Source: Roseivivax isoporae LMG 25204 (GTDB lineage Bacteria > Pseudomonadota > Alphaproteobacteria > Rhodobacterales > Rhodobacteraceae). From it: a stretch of DNA of 44,392 bases. The translations under genes were made by a program, and so were the position numbers. How positions within the stretch are numbered: the first letter of the stretch is position 1; each line of letters opens with the position of its first letter. Of the stretch, positions 1 through 8,442 are shown piece by piece. Location: the NCBI RefSeq assembly GCF_000521865.1, contig NZ_JAME01000036.1, positions 1 to 44,392 on the forward strand. Direction: 5' to 3'. Below the pieces are notes generated by a model. That model made no database searches and had not been told where the DNA came from. It worked only from the letters and a program-made list of their open reading frames with translations.

Positions 1-257
1 GGATTACTCCAAATACCCGCAAGGGAAAAAATCGCCCGGAGGCCGTTTTTTTCGTTTTTCTGTCATGCGGCGGAAAAAGTGCAAGAAAATCAGTCGCTTT
101 CATGAGCGCCCCCGAACGGGGCCCCGGTGGCACCCAGGTTCCCGCCCGCCCCTGCCCCGCGTCGGAGGCGACTCGCCCCCCTGCAGGGACGCGGAATCGG
201 GTGGGACGGTGGCCTGCCCGCCCCTATCGTGGACCCGCCACAGAAAGGGAGATCACC
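1..257. other. Non-coding stretch upstream of the MBL-fold hydrolase gene
   Basis: No convincing gene is seen here. The first 60 bases are A/T-richer than the rest (runs of A and T around 25-60), as expected of a promoter or the tail of an upstream unit. An in-frame ATG at 102 would add 52 residues to the downstream protein. That extension is Arg/Pro-rich, has no ribosome site, and would bury a good twin-arginine signal, so it is not taken as coding. Confidence 0.4.
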
Positions 258-1166
258 ATGTTCACACGCCGCTCGTTCCTGCATGCCGGAAGCGGCACCG
301 TCGCGGGCATGCTGCTCGGCCTGCCGGCGATCGCCGAACGTGCGCTCGGCACCGGCCGCCTGCGCACGGTGTCGGACGGCCATCTCGTCCTGCCCGAGAG
401 CTTCGTGCTGGGGGACCTCCCCGAGGAGGAGGCCCGCGCGATCCTCGCCGCGCGCGGACTGCAGGCCGGCAGCCTCGAGACGCCCTGCAACCTCGCCCTC
501 TGGGAGGACGGCACGCGGCGCGTTCTCTTCGACGCCGGCTCGGGCGGCTCCTTCATGCCGAGCGCGGGACGATTGGCCGACAGCCTCGCCGCGCTCGACC
601 TTGCCCCCGGCGACATCACCCACGTGATCTTCACCCATGGCCATCCGGACCATCTCTGGGGCGTGCTCGACGATTTCGACGAACCGCTCTTCGTCAACGC
701 GCGCCACGTGATGGGTGCCGAGGAAGCCGCCTACTGGCGCGATCCCGCAACTCTCGACGCCCTCGACCCGGCGCGGCAGAGCTTTGCCGCGGGCGCGTCG
801 CGCAGGCTCGAGGTGCTGGGCGCGGGGCTCGACCTTGCGGGTGACGGCGACGAGGTGGCGCCGGGGATCACCTTCACCGCCCTCAACGGCCACACGCCCG
901 GGCACATGGGCGCGCGCGTCGCGTCCGGAGGAGAGAGCGCGCTGATCGTGGGCGACGCGATCGGCAACGGGCACCTCGCGCTGGCGCGGCCCGACTGGCC
1001 GAACCCTGCGGACCACGAGCCGGACGTGGGCATCGAGACGCGCATGGCGCTCCTCGCCACGCTGGCCGAGAGCGGCGAGACCATGGTGGGCTTCCACCTG
1101 CCCGGCGGCGGGATCGGCACCATCGCCGCCGACGGCGACGGCTACGCCTTCACGCCCGCCGGATGA
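258..1166 (+). CDS. Exported metallo-beta-lactamase-fold hydrolase next to sox genes (SoxH-like position)
   Basis: A 302-residue MBL-fold hydrolase. The zinc-binding signature HGHPDH is at residues 127-132, a second ligand region GHTPGH at 211-216, a VGDA aspartate near 233 and a late His at 280, so the dinuclear metal site looks complete. The N-terminus MFTRRSFL followed by a hydrophobic stretch is a twin-arginine signal, suggesting export of the folded enzyme to the periplasm. The ATG at 258 is chosen because a GAAAGGGAG site lies just upstream and it begins at the Tat signal. It converges on soxF across a strong hairpin. Paracoccus sox clusters end with soxH, also an MBL-fold protein, so a role with a sulfur or thioester substrate is plausible. 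The substrate is not known from the sequence. Confidence 0.8.
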   Translation: MFTRRSFLHAGSGTVAGMLLGLPAIAERALGTGRLRTVSDGHLVLPESFVLGDLPEEEARAILAARGLQAGSLETPCNLALWEDGTRRVLFDAGSGGSFMPSAGRLADSLAALDLAPGDITHVIFTHGHPDHLWGVLDDFDEPLFVNARHVMGAEEAAYWRDPATLDALDPARQSFAAGASRRLEVLGAGLDLAGDGDEVAPGITFTALNGHTPGHMGARVASGGESALIVGDAIGNGHLALARPDWPNPADHEPDVGIETRMALLATLAESGETMVGFHLPGGGIGTIAADGDGYAFTPAG

Positions 1167-1170
1167 GGAA

Positions 1171-1198
1171 ACGGCGGCGGGCCCGCGCCCGCCGCCGT
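1171..1198. terminator. Bidirectional hairpin between MBL hydrolase and soxF
   Basis: A perfect 12-bp inverted repeat (1171-1182 with 1187-1198) has a 4-base loop. It lies between the convergent stop codons of the MBL gene (1166) and soxF (1224). It is very GC-rich and lacks a clear T-run, so it may work as a bidirectional stop or with Rho. Confidence 0.6.
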
Positions 1199-1223
1199 CG
1201 TGCCGTCCCCTCCCGGAGGATCG

Positions 1224-2486
1224 TCAGCCGAACATGTCCGCGGTGATCGCCGCGTACCAGCCGATGCTTTCCTGGTAGGTGGCCGCACGCACCTCGGGCT
1301 CCTCGCCGGTCTGGCTGATGAAGCTCTCGGTGCTAGCGATCTTTTCTTCCGTCGGCTCGTAGGTTGCGCCGACCTTCACGCCGTCCTCGGGCGCGATGAG
1401 CGACCAGCACGTGTTCGAGTAGCGGGCCGGGAAGACCCGCGAGTCGGTGAGCGCGCCCAGGACCGCGTTGGCGCAGACCTTGGCCTGGCTGTTCGCGGAG
1501 TAGCCCGATTTCGGCATGTCCCCCTGCTGCGCCGCGTCGCCGAGGACGTAGATGTCCGGATCCGCACGCGAGGACATGTCGGCGGGATTGACCGGCGCCC
1601 AGTCGCCGTCGGTGATCCCCGCGTCATGGGCGATCTTGCCCGCGCGCTGCGCGGGAATGACGTTGCAGACATCCACGCTCTCGACCGCGCCGTCGATGTC
1701 GATGGTCATCGCCGCAGGATCGACCGAGGTGTTCTGCGCCCCGAAATCCGGGCCGATGCGCTCGATCATGCCGCCGTAATGCTTCTGCCAGCCTTCCTCG
1801 AACAGCGCCTGCTTGGAATAGCCGTCCTTCGGGTCGACGATGAGGATCTTGGCGGTGGGATTCACCTCGCTCAGGACGTGCGCGACCATCGAGATGCGCT
1901 CGTAGGGTCCGGGCGGGCAGCGGTAGGGGTTCGGTGGCGCGACCATCGCGTAGGTTCCGCCCTCGCGCATGGCGAGCACCTGCGCCCTGAGGAGCTCGGT
2001 CTGCGATCCGCCCTTGTAGGCATGCGGCATGGCGTTCTGGGCCGAAAGGTCCCAGCCGGGCACCGCGCCCTCCTTGAAGTCGATGCCGGGTGACAGGACC
2101 AGCTTGTCGTAGGGGACGCTGCCGCCGCCGGCCAGCGCCACGGTGCGCGCGTCGCGGTCGACCCCGACCGCCCAGTCGTGCACCACGTTGATCCCGTATT
2201 CCGAGGCCAGCGTGCCGTAATCGTGGCCGAGGCTCTCCATGTCGCGCAGACCGCCGATATAGAGGTTCGAGAAGAAGCAGGTGTAGTAGCGGCGGGTCGG
2301 CTCGATCAGCGTGACGTTCACCGCACCGGATGACTCCCGCGCGATGTAGCGTGCCGCGGTGGCCCCGCCGGCGCCGCCGCCCACGACGACGACACGCGGC
2401 GCCGCCTGCCCCATGACCATCGGCGCGCCGAGCACGGCGGCGCCGGCCGCCAGGCTGCCGAGAACGGCCCGTCTGTTAAGTCGCAT
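1224..2486 (-). CDS. soxF: SoxF, sulfide dehydrogenase flavoprotein (FccB family)
   Basis: A 420-residue FAD-dependent flavoprotein of the flavocytochrome c sulfide dehydrogenase family, which oxidises sulfide in the periplasm and passes electrons to a small cytochrome c. A Tat-type start (NRRAVLG plus hydrophobic core) is followed by the FAD dinucleotide-binding motif GGGAGGATAARY around residues 36-47. The family's conserved cysteine segments are visible as YRCPPGPY and SNTCWSL. Near residues 315-325 is the usual YVLGDAAQ FAD-contact motif. It is the last gene of the soxBCDEF unit, 30 bases after soxE, with a clear GGGAGGAG ribosome site before the ATG. Pairing with SoxE implies an FccAB-like sulfide:cytochrome c activity. 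Confidence 0.93.
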   Translation of the reverse strand: MRLNRRAVLGSLAAGAAVLGAPMVMGQAAPRVVVVGGGAGGATAARYIARESSGAVNVTLIEPTRRYYTCFFSNLYIGGLRDMESLGHDYGTLASEYGINVVHDWAVGVDRDARTVALAGGGSVPYDKLVLSPGIDFKEGAVPGWDLSAQNAMPHAYKGGSQTELLRAQVLAMREGGTYAMVAPPNPYRCPPGPYERISMVAHVLSEVNPTAKILIVDPKDGYSKQALFEEGWQKHYGGMIERIGPDFGAQNTSVDPAAMTIDIDGAVESVDVCNVIPAQRAGKIAHDAGITDGDWAPVNPADMSSRADPDIYVLGDAAQQGDMPKSGYSANSQAKVCANAVLGALTDSRVFPARYSNTCWSLIAPEDGVKVGATYEPTEEKIASTESFISQTGEEPEVRAATYQESIGWYAAITADMFG

Positions 2487-2516
2487 GTCGTCTCCTCCCT
2501 TCGAAAAACGGGCCGT

Positions 2517-2855
2517 TCAATCGGCCTCGCTGAAATAGGCGGCGAGCGCCGCGATCTCCTCCTCGCCGAGTCGCGTCGCGATCGTCTGCATCACTTCATG
2601 CTGCCGCGCCCCGAGACGATAGTCCACAAGGGCCCCGACGATGTAGCCGGCCGGCAGGCCGTGGATCTGGGGAATGCCGCCCTCGGTGCCGACGCCGTGG
2701 CAGCTCGTGCATTCCGAGGCGAGCCAGGCGCCGTAGGCCGTGTCGGCCGGCAGCGCCAGGATGTCGGCGATCTCGTTGTGGACAAGCTCGTGATCGGGAG
2801 CCGCGGCCGCCGGAAGGACGGCGGCCGCGAGAGCGGCGAGGCCGCGCCGGATCAT
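2517..2855 (-). CDS. soxE: SoxE, small monoheme cytochrome c (SoxF partner)
   Basis: A 112-residue exported class I cytochrome c. A hydrophobic Ala-rich signal peptide spans about residues 1-20. There is a single CTSCH heme site at 49-53, and a distal methionine candidate lies in the segment EVMQTIATRLG. Its start codon overlaps the soxD stop (ATGA). Its small size and single heme resemble the FccA cytochrome of flavocytochrome c. As I recall, Paracoccus SoxE is larger and diheme, so this looks like a reduced version. It is likely the electron acceptor of SoxF. Confidence 0.85.
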   Translation of the reverse strand: MIRRGLAALAAAVLPAAAAPDHELVHNEIADILALPADTAYGAWLASECTSCHGVGTEGGIPQIHGLPAGYIVGALVDYRLGARQHEVMQTIATRLGEEEIAALAAYFSEAD

Positions 2856-4102
2856 TCGGCGCCCGCCGACCGGAGGTACGCGACAAGCGCCGCGATCTCG
2901 TCATCCTTGCGCAGGCCGCCGAACGACATCTTGGTGCCGGGATAGGTGCCGCGCGGGTCAGCGAGGAACTCGGCGAGGTGCTCCTCGGTCCAGACATCCC
3001 CGGCCGCCCGCGCTTCCTCGAACACCGCGGAGTAGTTGAAGCCGTCGACGCTCCCGATGGGGCGCCCGACGAGATCGGTCAGATGCGGGCCGACGCGGTT
3101 CGCCGCGTCCTCGCCGACCTCGTGGCAGGCCTGGCACTTGCGGAACACCTGCGCGCCGGTCTCGACGAGTGCCGGGTCGGGCCCGGCGGCCGCCGCTTCC
3201 GTGGCCGGCTCGGGATCGGCGGCCGGTTCGGGGTCGGCGGGCGCGGCCGCCGGTTCGGGCGCGGCATCACCCGGGGACCCCGACGATCCCTCGAGGTCGA
3301 TGCCGCCCCCGTCACCGCCGCCCTCGGGCGTCACGTCGAGCACGCGGGCATGCATGGTGATCTCGACACCGTCCTTGCACGCCTCCATGCACGGCGCCTC
3401 GGAGAAGCGGGCCAGCTCAACCTCCGGACGGTCGTCCATGTAGAAGTTGTCCTCGTTGGGCATGGTCACCTCGGCGAAGCTCTCGCGCGAGAGGACGAAA
3501 TCGTCCTCGACCACCTCGTTGAGGTAGAGGATGTAGGCGGTGATCGCGTAGACCTCGTCCGGCGACAGCGACTGCGCGTTGCCGAAGGGCATGGCGCGGT
3601 GGACGTAGTCCCACACCGTCGAGAGGTACGGCCAGTAGGATCCGACGGTCTTCACCGGGTCCGGACCCTCGAGAGTGCCCTGCCCCATGGCGAGTTGCGG
3701 CCAGCGCCCCGCGCCCTCGCCGAAATCGCCGTGGCACATGGCGCATTGCTCGACGAACAGCTCCTCGCCCGTCCAGACGTCGCCCGAGCCCTCGGGCAGT
3801 CCCTGCCCGTCCGGGCGGATGTCGATGTCCCAGGCCGCGACCTCCTCGGGCAGCGCCGCGCGGCCGAGCCCGAAGTCGCCCTCGCGCGACGGCGACGGCG
3901 CGGTTTCCGTCCCGGCCGACGCGGCCTGCACGGTGGCCTCGGCCGGCACCTCGTCGGCACTCGCCGCCCCGACCAACGGCACGCCGCCCCGCGCCGGGGC
4001 GGGCAGGTCCACCACGAACTGGTCGGCGAGGATGTACGAGGCGCCGAGGACGACGGCGATGCCGCCGAAGGTCAGCCCGAACAGCTCAGGAGATCTCGAC
4101 AT
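2852..4102 (-). CDS. soxD: SoxD, diheme cytochrome c subunit of sulfane dehydrogenase SoxCD
   Basis: A 416-residue cytochrome c with two heme sites: CAMCH at 120-124 and CQACH at 323-327. An uncleaved-looking hydrophobic segment at about 9-28 may act as signal or membrane anchor. The two cytochrome domains are separated by a Gly/Ala/Pro/Glu-rich linker at roughly 255-312. SoxD takes electrons from the molybdenum subunit SoxC during oxidation of the SoxY-bound sulfane sulfur. The gene overlaps soxC by 17 bases and soxE by 4. An extra Cys pair (PCMEAC, about 238-242) lies between the domains. Confidence 0.93.
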   Translation of the reverse strand: MSRSPELFGLTFGGIAVVLGASYILADQFVVDLPAPARGGVPLVGAASADEVPAEATVQAASAGTETAPSPSREGDFGLGRAALPEEVAAWDIDIRPDGQGLPEGSGDVWTGEELFVEQCAMCHGDFGEGAGRWPQLAMGQGTLEGPDPVKTVGSYWPYLSTVWDYVHRAMPFGNAQSLSPDEVYAITAYILYLNEVVEDDFVLSRESFAEVTMPNEDNFYMDDRPEVELARFSEAPCMEACKDGVEITMHARVLDVTPEGGGDGGGIDLEGSSGSPGDAAPEPAAAPADPEPAADPEPATEAAAAGPDPALVETGAQVFRKCQACHEVGEDAANRVGPHLTDLVGRPIGSVDGFNYSAVFEEARAAGDVWTEEHLAEFLADPRGTYPGTKMSFGGLRKDDEIAALVAYLRSAGAE

Positions 4103-5348
4103 TTTCGGCCACCCCGCTCTCGTTCACGGCCCAGGTCTGGATGCCGTTGTTGTGATAGATCGAATTCTCGCCGCGGATCTCGCGCAGCGCGTCCTTGGTC
4201 GGCTGCACGTACCCGGTGGAATCGTGCGCGCGGGACTGCAGCAGCATCGGCCGGCCGTCCCAGACGAAATCGTGGTAGAACCGGTGCAGCGACTTGTCGA
4301 AGGACGGCCCCGACATCCGCGCCTCGGTCCATGTCACGCCGCCGTCGAGGGTCACGTCGACCCGCGGGATGGTGCCGCGACCGGACCAGGCAAGCCCGGT
4401 CAGAACCATGGGCCCTGGCCCATGCGGAATGGGCGCCTGCGGCGAGGGGCTCGTGATGACGGATTTCGCGTCCATTTCCCAGGTGAAGCGGCGGGCGCGG
4501 CCATCTGGCAGGAGGTCGGTGTACTTCGACGTCTCCTCGCGGTGATGCCACGGCTGGTCGCCCACCTCGATCCGGCGCAGCCATTTCACCCACATGTTGC
4601 CTTCCCAGCCCGGGACCACCAGCCGGACGGGATAGCCCTGTTCGGGACGCAGGGCCTCGCCGTTCATCTTGAACGCCACGAGGCAGTCGTCGAGCGCCTT
4701 CTCGAGGGGGATCGACCGCGTCATCCCCGAGGCGTCCGCACCTTCCGCGAGGATCCACGCGGCCGAGGTCCTGACCCCCGCCTCCTCGAGCAGGAGCCGC
4801 AGCGGCACGCCCGTATACATGACGTTGTGGATCATGCCGTGCGTGAACTGGCAGCCGTTCAGCTGCGCGCCGCGCCATTCCATCCCGCTGTTCGCCGCGC
4901 ATTCGAGGAAATGCACCCGGTTCTCGCGCGGGAAGCGCAGGAGGTCCTGCATGGTGAAGACGAGCGGGCTGTCCACGAGCCCGTTGATCATCAGCCGGTA
5001 CGACCCCGGGTCGAGCTCGGCGATGCCGCCATGGTGACGTTCGAAGCAGAGCCCGTTCGGGGTGATGATCCCGTCGAGTTCGTGCAGCGGCGTGAAGTTC
5101 ACGGACGAGGTCGCGTCGGCGGTCAGCCACGGCACGTTGCGGCGCACCACGTGCGCCTCGTGCTCGGACGGAAAGCCGTAGGGCCGGGCGTCGACGCCCT
5201 CGCCCAGGTATTGCTGCCACGGCTGCAGCTCGGTGATCGCGGGATCGGGCGCTGTCTCTGCGCCCGCGCGCGCCGCGACGAACCCGCCGCCGATCGCGAG
5301 CGCGCCGGTCAGGAATCCGCGTCGGGACGGATCTCGGGTGTCGGTCAT
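4086..5348 (-). CDS. soxC: SoxC, molybdenum subunit of sulfane dehydrogenase
   Basis: A 420-residue protein of the sulfite oxidase family. A Tat signal (SRRGFLTGA) is followed by the Mo-pterin domain, with the Mo-ligating Cys at residue 150 in HFLECAANSG, and a C-terminal dimerisation domain from about 300. SoxC with SoxD oxidises the outer (sulfane) sulfur on SoxY and gives the pathway its full eight-electron yield. Presence of soxCD predicts oxidation of thiosulfate to sulfate without sulfur globules, as known for Paracoccus. It lies 19 bases downstream of soxB. Confidence 0.95.
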   Translation of the reverse strand: MTDTRDPSRRGFLTGALAIGGGFVAARAGAETAPDPAITELQPWQQYLGEGVDARPYGFPSEHEAHVVRRNVPWLTADATSSVNFTPLHELDGIITPNGLCFERHHGGIAELDPGSYRLMINGLVDSPLVFTMQDLLRFPRENRVHFLECAANSGMEWRGAQLNGCQFTHGMIHNVMYTGVPLRLLLEEAGVRTSAAWILAEGADASGMTRSIPLEKALDDCLVAFKMNGEALRPEQGYPVRLVVPGWEGNMWVKWLRRIEVGDQPWHHREETSKYTDLLPDGRARRFTWEMDAKSVITSPSPQAPIPHGPGPMVLTGLAWSGRGTIPRVDVTLDGGVTWTEARMSGPSFDKSLHRFYHDFVWDGRPMLLQSRAHDSTGYVQPTKDALREIRGENSIYHNNGIQTWAVNESGVAENVEIS

Positions 5349-5367
5349 CCTTAATGTCCTCCTTGGA

Positions 5368-7062
5368 TCAGCCCGCGATCACGTCGACGCTCTGGTTCGG
5401 ATCGATCGTCACGGTGCCCTGCTTGCGGATGTGCGCCTCGACCACGTCCCAGATGGGCGGGCCTTCGGTGCCCTCGTTGACGCTGGCCCAACCGGACACC
5501 GTGTAGGTCCGGTCGGGGTCGATACGCTCTCCCGTGCGCAGGAGCGTCATCTCGGTGATCCGGCTGCCCTGCGGCTGGGTCACGTCGATGCGGTAGCCCA
5601 TGCCGCCCACGCGGACCATGTCGCCGCCCTGCTGGTAATAGGGGTCGGGGTTGAAGAGGTTGTCGGCCACGTCCTCGAGCACCGTGTGCAGGAACGCGCC
5701 GGTCATCTCGGTCCGGTAGGCCGCCGGATAACTCATGGCGGTGACGTTGAAGACGTCCTCGCGCGTGATCTCCTGCCCGGGCAGGAGCGTGGCACCCCAG
5801 CGGAAACCCGGCGACAAGGCGATGTCCGCCTCGCGCTCGGCCACGAGCGCGTTGCAGATCAGGTCGTCCCACGTGCCGTTGAAATTGCCCCTCCGGTAGA
5901 GCAGCGACCCCGTCGTGCCCAGCACCTCGGACATCTCGTCGGCGAAGGGCGCGCGCGTCTCCTCGACCAGCGCCGTCATCTCGGCATCCGGCGCGATCAC
6001 GTCCGAGAAGATCGGGATCAGCCGGTGGTCGATGCCCTGCACCGCGCCGTCGCGCACGTCGAGGTCCACGCGGCTGACGAACTTGCCGTGGCTGCCGCTG
6101 GCGATGAGGGCGGTCTTGCCCACCATGACGGGCTCGGGGATCGCGTCGTGGGTGTGACCGGTCAGGATCACGTCGATCCCCGGCACGTCCTCCGCCAGCT
6201 TGCGGTCCACGTCGAAGCCGTTGTGCGACAGGAGCACGACCGCCGACGCGCCGGCGTCGCGGGCCGACTGCACGACCTCCGCCATCCGCTCCTGCCGGAT
6301 CCCGAAGGAGAGGTCCGGGAAAAGCCAGCCGGGGTTGGCTATGGGCAGGTAGGGAAAGGCCTGGCCGATCACGGCGATCTGCGCGCCGCCGCGCTCGACC
6401 ATGGTCATGGGCTCGAAGGCCGGCTCGTCCCATTCCGCGTCGAAGATGTTCGCCCCGAGGAACGCCGCCTGCAGGTCGCCCTCGACGATCTCGCGCACGC
6501 GGTCGATGCCGAGCGTGAATTCCCAGTGCGAGGTCATCGCCTCGACGCCCAGCGCGTTGAAGAGGCGCACCATGTCGGCGCCCTCGGTCCGCAGCGCTGG
6601 CAGCGATCCCTGCCAAGTGTCCCCGCCGTCGAGCAGCAGCGCGTCCGGACGGTCGGCCCGGATCGCCTTGACCACCGTGGCGATGCGGTCGAGGCCGCCC
6701 ATCCGGCCATAGGTGCGCGCCAGCGCCACGAAGTCGTCGTGCGTGAGCGCGTAGTCCCGCGGCGATCCCTCGGCGATGCCGAAGGCCTGGCGGAAGGCCG
6801 CGCCGGTCAGGTGCGGCGGCAGCCCGGCCACCGCGCCCACGCCGAGATTGATCTCGGGCTCGCGGAACCAGACGGGCTGCGTCTGGGCGTGGATGTCGGT
6901 GATGTGGATCAGCGTGACGTTCCCGCTGCCCCCACCGCCGATCAGGTCGTCCTGCGTCAGGCTCTGCTGCGCCGCGAGGCGCGACCAGTTGCCGAAGCCC
7001 GACGCGCCCACGAGGGCCGAGGCGGCCAGTCCGGCTTGCAGGAAATGGCGGCGTGCGATCAT
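5368..7062 (-). CDS. soxB: SoxB, dimanganese sulfate thiohydrolase
   Basis: A 564-residue 5'-nucleotidase-like metallophosphoesterase-fold enzyme that hydrolyses sulfonate from the SoxY-cysteine adduct. Metal-site motifs are TDIHAQ (55-60), DGGDTWQG near 145, SHNGFD and GHTHD, followed by SHGKF. The N-terminus (ARRHFLQAG) is a twin-arginine signal. It is the first gene after the soxA-soxB terminator and has its own operator-like site just upstream (7071-7090), so it probably begins a separate transcription unit soxBCDEF. Confidence 0.96.
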   Translation of the reverse strand: MIARRHFLQAGLAASALVGASGFGNWSRLAAQQSLTQDDLIGGGGSGNVTLIHITDIHAQTQPVWFREPEINLGVGAVAGLPPHLTGAAFRQAFGIAEGSPRDYALTHDDFVALARTYGRMGGLDRIATVVKAIRADRPDALLLDGGDTWQGSLPALRTEGADMVRLFNALGVEAMTSHWEFTLGIDRVREIVEGDLQAAFLGANIFDAEWDEPAFEPMTMVERGGAQIAVIGQAFPYLPIANPGWLFPDLSFGIRQERMAEVVQSARDAGASAVVLLSHNGFDVDRKLAEDVPGIDVILTGHTHDAIPEPVMVGKTALIASGSHGKFVSRVDLDVRDGAVQGIDHRLIPIFSDVIAPDAEMTALVEETRAPFADEMSEVLGTTGSLLYRRGNFNGTWDDLICNALVAEREADIALSPGFRWGATLLPGQEITREDVFNVTAMSYPAAYRTEMTGAFLHTVLEDVADNLFNPDPYYQQGGDMVRVGGMGYRIDVTQPQGSRITEMTLLRTGERIDPDRTYTVSGWASVNEGTEGPPIWDVVEAHIRKQGTVTIDPNQSVDVIAG

Positions 7063-7070
7063 CGTTTCAC

Positions 7071-7090
7071 CACATTGCTATCTGTGAATG
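7071..7090 (-). promoter_or_regulatory. Candidate SoxR operator upstream of soxB
   Basis: Read on the minus strand the site is CATTCAC-N7-AATGTG. With two flanking bases it forms a perfect CACATT/AATGTG inverted repeat (7071-7076 with 7087-7092). It aligns without gaps to two other sites, at 9463-9482 and 10880-10899. It lies 9 bases before the soxB start and just after a terminator. That it binds SoxR is inference. Confidence 0.5.
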
Positions 7091-7101
7091 TGTCGGGGCC
7101 G

Positions 7102-7132
7102 AAAAAGCCCCGCGCCGCTGCCGGCACGGGGC
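7102..7132 (-). terminator. Intrinsic terminator between soxA and soxB
   Basis: On the minus strand an 11-bp stem (one G-U pair; 7122-7132 with 7107-7117) closes a 4-base loop and is followed by five T (7102-7106). It sits 8 bases after the soxA stop and 40 bases before the soxB start. It would end or attenuate transcripts that carry soxXYZA. Confidence 0.8.
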
Positions 7133-7140
7133 CGTTCCGG

Positions 7141-7998
7141 TCAGTTCCGGACTGCGGGTCCCTCGACCGACAGACCGTTGCCGCGCGAGGCGACATAGAG
7201 CTCGAGCGCGACGAATTCCGGGCTGCCCGGCGAGAACGTCTGCGCCATGGTGTCCCGGATGCAGCCCTTGAAGCGGTTGTGCACCGAGTTCAGCTTCGTG
7301 TTCTTCAGCCGGTACGTGGGAAAGCCGTTGACCATGCCCTGGCTCAGGTGGTCGGCCCGGATCATGTTGTCGTAGTTGTCCTCGTGGCAGTTCGCGCAGG
7401 ACAGCTCGAGCTGGCCGTAGCGGGTGTAGTACATGTCCTTTCCCTGCTGCCACGTCTCGGCCGCCGGGCCGTCGATCGCGACGTTCACGATCTCGCCCCG
7501 GGACACGAAGGACATCAGCGCCGACATGTTCACCATGCGCGACGCGTCATAGGGCCACGCCTCGGCGCCCATGCGCTCGGTCACGCATTCGTTGACCTGC
7601 ATCTCGATGGTCTGCACCTCGCCCGCGGCGTCGTCCCACTTGGGGTAGACCGCGCGCACGCCGGCGAGGTCCTCCGGGCTCTCGTGGCAGGACGCGCAGC
7701 TTTCGCCGTTCGCCCCGAGGGACGCGTCGAAATCGTCGCGCGCGGCCTCGACGCCCAGGATCGCCGGGTTGTCGAAGTCGTCCATTTCCATCGCCTGCGT
7801 CTCGGGCGACCGGAAGGTCCAGCCCGACCGGATCACCGAGAACGCCTCGACGTGCTCGGGCGCCGGCGCCTGGGTCACGATCGGGATCTCCCCGTTGATC
7901 ACCAGTTCGTCGTCGATGACCTCGTCCGCGCCCGCGAGCGGCGCGGCGAGGACAAGGGCCAGCGCGGCTGCGCCGCCCGACCGAAAGCCCCTCGCCAT
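7141..7998 (-). CDS. soxA: SoxA, diheme subunit of SoxXA
   Basis: A 285-residue exported cytochrome c with CASCH at 101-105 and CANCH at 201-205, i.e. the diheme type. Cys246 in FKGCIRDT is the family's catalytic Cys, carrying a persulfide and ligating heme. A signal peptide covers about residues 1-24. SoxXA forms the disulfide bond between thiosulfate and the SoxY cysteine. The start has a GGGAGGAG ribosome site, and the gene follows soxZ by 38 bases. Its transcript probably ends at the hairpin immediately downstream. Confidence 0.96.
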   Translation of the reverse strand: MARGFRSGGAAALALVLAAPLAGADEVIDDELVINGEIPIVTQAPAPEHVEAFSVIRSGWTFRSPETQAMEMDDFDNPAILGVEAARDDFDASLGANGESCASCHESPEDLAGVRAVYPKWDDAAGEVQTIEMQVNECVTERMGAEAWPYDASRMVNMSALMSFVSRGEIVNVAIDGPAAETWQQGKDMYYTRYGQLELSCANCHEDNYDNMIRADHLSQGMVNGFPTYRLKNTKLNSVHNRFKGCIRDTMAQTFSPGSPEFVALELYVASRGNGLSVEGPAVRN

Positions 7999-8036
7999 GA
8001 GTGTCTCCTCCCTTTTCTTTTCCTTGGATCCGGCGA

Positions 8037-8366
8037 TCAGCCGACGGTGATCTCCTGGGAGTCCTCGTAGACCGAGCCGTCGTCGTCATACCAGGTGAAG
8101 GTCATCGTCCCGCTTTCGGGGATCTTCGCCTGGAACTCGAAATAGGGGTTGGTCGAGATCGCGGGTTCGAGCGTCACGTCGATCACCGTCTCGCCGTTGT
8201 AGGCGGCGACGAAGCGGTTGATGATCGAGCGCGGAATGACGTTTCCGGCATCGTCCTTGCGCTGGCCGCTCTCCATCTGGTGCGAGATGAGCGTCTTGAT
8301 GGTGACCACCTCGCCCGCCGTCGCGGAGGACGGCACGCGCACGCGGGGTTTCACATTGTCTGCCAT
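8037..8366 (-). CDS. soxZ: SoxZ, partner subunit of the SoxYZ carrier
   Basis: A 109-residue immunoglobulin-fold protein with no signal peptide. It is expected to be co-exported with the Tat-targeted SoxY. The family's opening RVRVPSSATAGEVVTIKTLI and its closing TWYDDDG region are clear. SoxZ stabilises SoxY and helps docking to SoxB, SoxCD and SoxXA. There is a 76-base spacer from soxY with no obvious terminator. Confidence 0.95.
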   Translation of the reverse strand: MADNVKPRVRVPSSATAGEVVTIKTLISHQMESGQRKDDAGNVIPRSIINRFVAAYNGETVIDVTLEPAISTNPYFEFQAKIPESGTMTFTWYDDDGSVYEDSQEITVG

Positions 8367-8442
8367 GACCTTGCTCCTGGTCCTGATACGGGTCGTGCTG
8401 CAAAGCGTCGGGGCGCGGTCACCTGGATGCCGCGCGCCGCGC

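Noticed and set aside
102-257. Extended start for the MBL hydrolase
   Set aside because: The extra residues are Arg/Pro-rich with no ribosome site and would mask the twin-arginine signal.
5233-8070. A very long plus-strand open frame opposite soxB and soxA
   Set aside because: It is rich in His, Arg, Asp and Val, has no family motif, and lies fully antisense to soxB and soxA with their intact catalytic and heme motifs. Such frames are common in GC-rich DNA. The same holds for long antisense frames at 2978-5354, 21759-23558, 25094-27367 and 40193-42496.
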